A stretch of DNA of 64,000 bases. Origin: Pelagimonas sp017744045 (lineage in GTDB: Bacteria > Pseudomonadota > Alphaproteobacteria > Rhodobacterales > Rhodobacteraceae). Made by a program: the position numbers and the translations under genes. The DNA lies in assembly GCF_017744045.1 (NCBI RefSeq), contig NZ_JAGHRD010000005.1, one strand, 5' to 3'. The notes under the pieces were generated by a model. The model searched no databases. It saw only the letters and a list, made by a program, of their open reading frames with translations, and was not told the DNA's origin. The number at the start of each line of letters is the position of its first letter. Positions within the stretch are counted from its first letter, which is position 1. Below are positions 60,044 to 64,000 of the stretch, piece after piece.

Positions 60044-61093
60044 ATGTACGAATCCGTTGGTTTCGAAGAGCTCACCGCGCCACAAGCTGCGGTCTATTTC
60101 GCGCTCATCCTGGGCGCATTATTCGGGATTCTGGCAGAACGCACGAAATTCTGTTTCCGCCGTGGCCTGGTCGGAGATGATCGCAAACAGGCATTGGGCG
60201 TCTGGATGGCAGCCCTGGCCGTTGCCATCATCGGCACCCAAGCCGGCGTAGCCGCCGAATTGATCAGCTTTGACGATCATCGCTTCATGACGTCGGACCT
60301 GCCCATCGCTGCCATTATGTTGGGGGGCGTCATGTTTGGCGCAGGCATGGTCCTGACACGGGGCTGCGCCTCGCGCCTGACCATCCTGTCAGCAACTGGC
60401 AACCTGCGTGCCTTGACCATGTTGCTGGTCTTTGCCGTCACCGCCCATTCGGTGCTCAAAGGCGCTTTGGCCCCGCTGCGCAGCGGCTTGAACGGCGTCA
60501 CCGTAGACATGGGCGATGCCATCAACCTGGCCAACCTGCCGGGCGGAACCTGGCTCTTTGCCGGTCTGTTGGCCCTCGCCGCCCTTGCCATTGCCTTGCG
60601 CTCTGGCAACCGCCCCTCGCTTTTGCTGCAAGGGGCGCTGATCGGCGTGCTTGTCCCGCTTGGCTGGATTGGCACCGGCTTTATCCTTTATGACGATTTT
60701 GATCCGGTTGCGATGGAAAGCCTCGCCTTCACCTCGCCCTGGACCGATACAATCTTCTGGACGGTTGCCGCCTCTTCGATCCCTGCCAATTTTGGCCTTG
60801 GCCTGATCGGCGGCACCCTGGCGGGCGCGTTTCTCTCGGCTCTCACAGCGCGTCGCCTGGAATGGCAAAGCTTCAGCACCCCGCAAGAAACCCTGCGCTA
60901 CATCGCCGGTGCAGTGCTCATGGGCGCAGGTGGCGTTCTGGCCGGTGGATGCACCATCGGTGCGGGCCTGTCGGGCATTCCAACCCTGTCCGTCGCAGCT
61001 CTGCTGACATTGGTCTCCATCACCATCGGTGCGCTACTGACCAATGCGCAACTGTCCAGCCGCGCCGCTGCGGCCCCGGTTCCTGCGGAATAA
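60044..61093 (+). CDS. YeeE/YedE (DUF395) membrane transporter
   Basis: 349 residues from ATG 60044, with GGAGAATC upstream; an earlier in-frame start adds unrelated residues. About nine hydrophobic segments. Conserved cysteine motifs AERTKFCFRRG, LTRGCASRL and AGGCTIGAGLSG are those used for thiosulfate or sulfur passage in relatives (TsuA/YeeE). Import of a reduced sulfur compound is likely but the substrate is not established, and no TusA-like gene is adjacent. Confidence 0.86.
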   Translation: MYESVGFEELTAPQAAVYFALILGALFGILAERTKFCFRRGLVGDDRKQALGVWMAALAVAIIGTQAGVAAELISFDDHRFMTSDLPIAAIMLGGVMFGAGMVLTRGCASRLTILSATGNLRALTMLLVFAVTAHSVLKGALAPLRSGLNGVTVDMGDAINLANLPGGTWLFAGLLALAALAIALRSGNRPSLLLQGALIGVLVPLGWIGTGFILYDDFDPVAMESLAFTSPWTDTIFWTVAASSIPANFGLGLIGGTLAGAFLSALTARRLEWQSFSTPQETLRYIAGAVLMGAGGVLAGGCTIGAGLSGIPTLSVAALLTLVSITIGALLTNAQLSSRAAAAPVPAE

Positions 61094-61095
61094 GC

Positions 61096-61164
61096 GTTTC
61101 TTCGGGCCCGAAGTATCCCGGGGATGAATTGGTCGCCTGCGACCAAGAAGGGGCAGGCCCCTTC
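61096..61164 (+). repeat. Composite dispersed repeat, copy 6
   Basis: TTTCTTCGGGCCCGAAGTAT, CCCGGGG, variable GAATTGGTCGCCTGCGACCA stem-loop, then GGGGCAGGCCCC. It lies at the convergent junction of the YeeE and DUF3422 genes. A second hairpin CGATTTTTCC/GGAAAAATCG (61168-61190) and a GC tail shared with copy 5 follow. Confidence 0.8.
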
Positions 61165-61219
61165 CCGCGATTTTTCCACAGGAAAAATCGCCCCCCGCCC
61201 GCGGCACGCGCAGCCGGAT

Positions 61220-62518
61220 TTACAAATCCGGCCCGCCCTTTTCGACCTTGTGCTTGATCCGCCGGATCATCCACCACACGACGGCCACCACCGGTAAAAC
61301 CGTCAAGGACGTCATCATGCCTTTGGACAACCCAATCGCACCTGCCAGCGGATACAAAAGATAGCCAACCAGCGACACAGCATAATAGCTGATCGCCACG
61401 ACAGACAGGCCCTCAACCGTTTCCTGCAACCGCAATTGCAGCTCGGCGCGTTGGTTCATACTGTGCAAAAGCTGTTGGTTCTGCGCTGACCGCCCCACCT
61501 CAACCTGCGTGCGCAACAGGTCCGCAGCACGGGTCGCCCGCGCCACCATATTGTCCAGCCGCACACCGGCGCTTTTGACCGTACGCATGGCCGGGTCATA
61601 GCGGCGCATCATGAATTCAGCAAAGGTCTGGCGGCCCTTGTAGTGCTCTTCTCGCAGCACGGCGATGCGCTGATTGACAATGGCCTCATAAGCCCCGGTG
61701 GCCCCCATACGAAAAGACGTCCGGGCCGACAGGCTTTCCAGCTCGGTCGACACCTGTAACAAGGCGCGCAAGGTCGATTCCTCATGGCCATCATCATTGG
61801 CCATCAATTCCATCAGGCGCATCAGCTCAGCATCCATTTCCCCCAAACGCGGAGAAACCTCGCGCACACGGGTAAAGCCCAGCATCGACATTGCCTTATA
61901 CGTTTCAATCTCGCACACCCTTTGCGCAATGCGCCCGGCCCGGCGTTCCCCCACACGTTCGCGGGCAAAAATGGCAAAGCGCTGGTGCCCCGACTGGTCG
62001 ATCCGAAAGTCGCCAGCGATGACCGCATCATCTCCAAGCACCTGACTGACAGCCAGGCTTTCGGGCACAAACCAATCGGACAGATGCGCGTCGATCTCAC
62101 TTTCTTCTGGCCGAAGTTCGATCCGCAACATGGCCGAAGTCACCCGGACACCGGGCGCGTCCATGAGCCAATCTGTTGGAAACACGTTGAAATCCGAGGG
62201 ATCAAACGGTTTATCCCCCAACCCGGGCATAAAGACCGTGTAGGTCACGAATTCGGTATGCTGTTCCCATTTCAGGGTGTGCTGGCCAATTTGGCCGGAA
62301 TAATGCGTTGCCCCCGGCTGAGGATGCGCGGCCCCATAGCGGTCCAGCAAGGCCTTCAGATGATCCAGATCCAACGCACGATCGCGCGAAGCGGCATCCT
62401 TTGGACGCTTGACCGCCAGAAACACCGCACGGCAAGGCGCGCTCAGCGACGGAAATGGCCGCGCATGCAGCTCATTCGCCAATTTATATCGCAGCGGGTG
62501 ATCCTGGATCGGGGGCAT
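61220..62518 (-). CDS. DUF3422 membrane-anchored protein
   Basis: 432 residues. Starts HPLRYKLANELHARPFPSLS, the DUF3422 family signature, and has the long soluble helical body characteristic of the family, ending in two membrane segments (about 370-392 and 398-418) before a basic tail RRIKHKVEKG. Unknown function. Convergent with the YeeE gene. Typical length. Confidence 0.88.
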   Translation of the reverse strand: MPPIQDHPLRYKLANELHARPFPSLSAPCRAVFLAVKRPKDAASRDRALDLDHLKALLDRYGAAHPQPGATHYSGQIGQHTLKWEQHTEFVTYTVFMPGLGDKPFDPSDFNVFPTDWLMDAPGVRVTSAMLRIELRPEESEIDAHLSDWFVPESLAVSQVLGDDAVIAGDFRIDQSGHQRFAIFARERVGERRAGRIAQRVCEIETYKAMSMLGFTRVREVSPRLGEMDAELMRLMELMANDDGHEESTLRALLQVSTELESLSARTSFRMGATGAYEAIVNQRIAVLREEHYKGRQTFAEFMMRRYDPAMRTVKSAGVRLDNMVARATRAADLLRTQVEVGRSAQNQQLLHSMNQRAELQLRLQETVEGLSVVAISYYAVSLVGYLLYPLAGAIGLSKGMMTSLTVLPVVAVVWWMIRRIKHKVEKGGPDL

Positions 62519-62680
62519 GGGTCAGTCCTTGCAGCGGCGCGATTTATCGCGCCAGTCTTGTCAGATAGCTGGAACATGCGAGGGATAGATAGGTTTTGTA
62601 AAGACTAAATTTGTTGATTTTCAATAAGTTAGATGAATACATAAGTATACTGGCGCAAAATGCTGCGACATTTCCATTAT

Positions 62681-63085
62681 TTAGGCGACAGATTGCGGTT
62701 GGTAGCGACTGATCATCACATAGTCTTTGCGTGGCCCTTTGACCTGCCAGCGGCAGCTCCATTGCGGCCAGGTGTCAAAGTCATAAGCGGCATCATACTG
62801 GTCTGGATCGCACCAATGTGCGCTTTCGCCGCCCTTAGATGGGACCGTGTGAAAATACCGCCCATCTGAAAAGTAGACCCGCAGATCAGCGCCCCAACGG
62901 TATTGGCGTTCCGATTGAAACGCCCCTTGTCCCGGAATCTGCAACTCACCCCGTTCAATATAAAGCGCCCCATCGTCCTGCGCGATCCATTCCGCCTGCC
63001 CCATAAATACTGCGCTTCCGCCGCCCTGATGCTGGATGTCACGCTGCAAACCCCAGGTGCCAAGGAAATCTGTCAAATCGCGCAT
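62681..63085 (-). CDS. DUF6314 family protein
   Basis: 134 residues. The beta-barrel-like sequence MRDLTDFLGTWGLQRDIQHQ, VFMGQAEWIAQDDGALYIE and YRWGADLRVYFSDGRYFHTV followed by WQVKGPRKDYVMISRYQP fits DUF6314, found in alphaproteobacteria and cyanobacteria. Function unknown. The gap toward the DUF3422 gene (62519-62680) is AT-rich and gene-free. Confidence 0.8.
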   Translation of the reverse strand: MRDLTDFLGTWGLQRDIQHQGGGSAVFMGQAEWIAQDDGALYIERGELQIPGQGAFQSERQYRWGADLRVYFSDGRYFHTVPSKGGESAHWCDPDQYDAAYDFDTWPQWSCRWQVKGPRKDYVMISRYQPQSVA

Positions 63086-63249
63086 GTCATCTGCCTCTGC
63101 TTATCCGCTTTTGCCGGTTAGGGCTTTGTTTACATTTGCGACACAATTACCTCAAATCCTCCTTATTTGCGCCCATCTGAGACGGCATCAAAGGGAAGAG
63201 CCACACAGAATTGGCCACAAAACGAGCAGTCATGAAAGGGGATTCCCCG

Positions 63250-63414
63250 ATGTTTTCCATATTTGCCCGCAGCTTGTTCCTGCTGTCTGTCTGGATGCTG
63301 ACCGCCTCGGTTCAGCCATCCCCAATTGTCGAACCGCCCTTTGGTGAAACCCGTAGTTTCGCGGGTTGGACCTTGGATGAAGCACTGTTCTCCGTCTCTC
63401 TCCGACGTCTCTGA
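63250..63414 (+). CDS. Possible small secreted or membrane peptide
   Basis: 54 residues, MFSIFARSLFLLSVWMLTAS, then a Pro/Glu-rich tail. The hydrophobic N-terminus looks like a signal peptide or single anchor. AAAGGGG lies 8 bases upstream. No family and no neighbour support; it may be chance. Confidence 0.3.
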   Translation: MFSIFARSLFLLSVWMLTASVQPSPIVEPPFGETRSFAGWTLDEALFSVSLRRL

Positions 63415-63523
63415 CCAATCTCGCCTCTCCACGAAACGGACCGCCAGCTGCTGGGTGGCCCTTTTGGTTTTCCCCCACACCTGTTAAACGCCGTCGAGAC
63501 CCAATCAGGACCCGAGGCCATTT

Positions 63524-63853
63524 ATGCTTGCAGCGTTTAATACCCTTGCTCTTTTGGTTTTGTTGCCTCTGGGTCTTTGGCGTCTGACGCGCCAGTCCGA
63601 ATGGGCCTTTTATCGCAAGGTTTCGAAGGCGCTGTTTGCCTTTTGGTTTCTTGGCACCATCGAAGTGGTCGCGATGAACCTCATGTGCGACGGCAACCTT
63701 CTTTATGGGCTGAACAATTGCGTGGCCATGCCCAAAGGGTTGGGAAATGTGTTGGCCGCCCTGGGCCTGTTCAGCATGGCGATCTCTGCCGCGCTTTGGA
63801 TCCTGGCCAGCATCGTCATGTTGGTCCGTGCTGCGCTTAACCGATCCAAGTAG
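63524..63853 (+). CDS. Small membrane protein (109 aa)
   Basis: Three hydrophobic segments (about 5-18, 35-54, 76-103) with a basic C-terminus (RAALNRSK). Starts MLAAFNTLALLVLLPLGLWR. Upstream GAGG at about 12 bases. Unrecognised family. It precedes purB by 120 bp on the same strand. Confidence 0.55.
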   Translation: MLAAFNTLALLVLLPLGLWRLTRQSEWAFYRKVSKALFAFWFLGTIEVVAMNLMCDGNLLYGLNNCVAMPKGLGNVLAALGLFSMAISAALWILASIVMLVRAALNRSK

Positions 63854-63917
63854 GGTCAGCCCTAAAACCAGCCACAAGGGCAATCGGTCTCATGCCACGC
63901 CCCTTGAGACATTTGGG

Positions 63918-63974
63918 ATGTCCGTTTATGACGCCTGCGCTGGCTGCTCACAACTCATGAAAAAGGTTCGCTGA
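63918..63974 (+). CDS. Short ORF overlapping the purB start (possible leader peptide)
   Basis: Eighteen residues, MSVYDACAGCSQLMKKVR, whose TGA shares one base with the purB ATG (TGATG). It carries a CxxC. The overlap suggests translational coupling or a leader peptide, but the ORF is short and may be chance. Confidence 0.3.
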   Translation: MSVYDACAGCSQLMKKVR

Positions 63975-64000
63975 TGATCCCCCGCTATTCCCGCCCCGAT
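63974..64000 (+). CDS. purB: 5' end of adenylosuccinate lyase
   Basis: The last nine codons in the window read MIPRYSRPD, the very conserved start of adenylosuccinate lyase (purine synthesis). The rest lies beyond the window. An AAAAGG site is placed about six bases upstream. Called on the N-terminus alone. Confidence 0.75.

Overview
The window looks like a chromosomal segment of a marine alphaproteobacterium of the Rhodobacteraceae (Roseobacter group). The evidence is the moderately GC-rich composition, an iscR-led suf operon with two cysteine desulfurases and YIP1-family membrane genes, a BioR-type GntR regulator beside bioY-bioB, an Irr-type box, SoxR beside a VOC gene, and several protein families common in that group (DUF455, DUF3422, DUF6314, DUF1801, DUF924). 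Taxonomic placement is by recognition of protein families, not by a search.

Layout. (1) 1-1844: a decayed mobile region made of an IS transposase tail, a fragment of a phage-type cytosine methyltransferase, a truncated phage ORF and an intact tyrosine integrase, abutting the 3' end of tRNA-Arg(CCG). (2) 1979-11753 (minus strand): the Fe-S assembly locus iscR, NifS/IscS-like desulfurase, sufB, three small membrane ORFs, a YbjQ protein, a membrane protein, a SAM-methyltransferase-like protein, sufC, sufD, two YIP1-like proteins and sufS. Its upstream region carries a perfect Irr-like palindrome. (3) 11952-25000: housekeeping and unknown genes, including a hydrolase, a tandemly duplicated HD protein, lpdA, DUF924, MFS, queA, a large AsmA-like protein, a peroxiredoxin and DUF455. 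(4) 24248-26075: an M23 peptidase overlapping a bactofilin. (5) 26393-32924: an orphan flavin-dependent halogenase, a U32 protein, bioR-bioY-bioB and an HNH nuclease. (6) 33264-35127: a trypsin-WD40 protein split by a one-base insertion in a C6 tract. (7) 35202-53100: esterase, AlkA-like glycosylase, CobK-like reductase, MFS, phytoene-synthase-like protein, cimA-cysS, EamA transporter, the VOC/SoxR pair, mltG-fabF, a glycosyltransferase-like protein, rsgA and two M20 peptidases. (8) 53220-59221: a peptide ABC transporter with the double ATPase divergent from the binding protein and permeases. (9) 59289-64000: DUF1697, YeeE/YedE, DUF3422, DUF6314, small ORFs and the 5' end of purB.

Two families of dispersed intergenic repeats stand out. 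One is a composite element of about 65-75 bp (box CCTGTTTCTTTGGGCC..ATATCCCGGGG, then a variable stem-loop, then a GGGGCAGCGCCCC palindrome), present six times. The other is a 43-bp double-hairpin element, present twice, each time just 3' of a minus-strand gene. They are the most notable structure not explained by genes. I saw no CRISPR array, no complete IS element, no rRNA and no riboswitch I could support.
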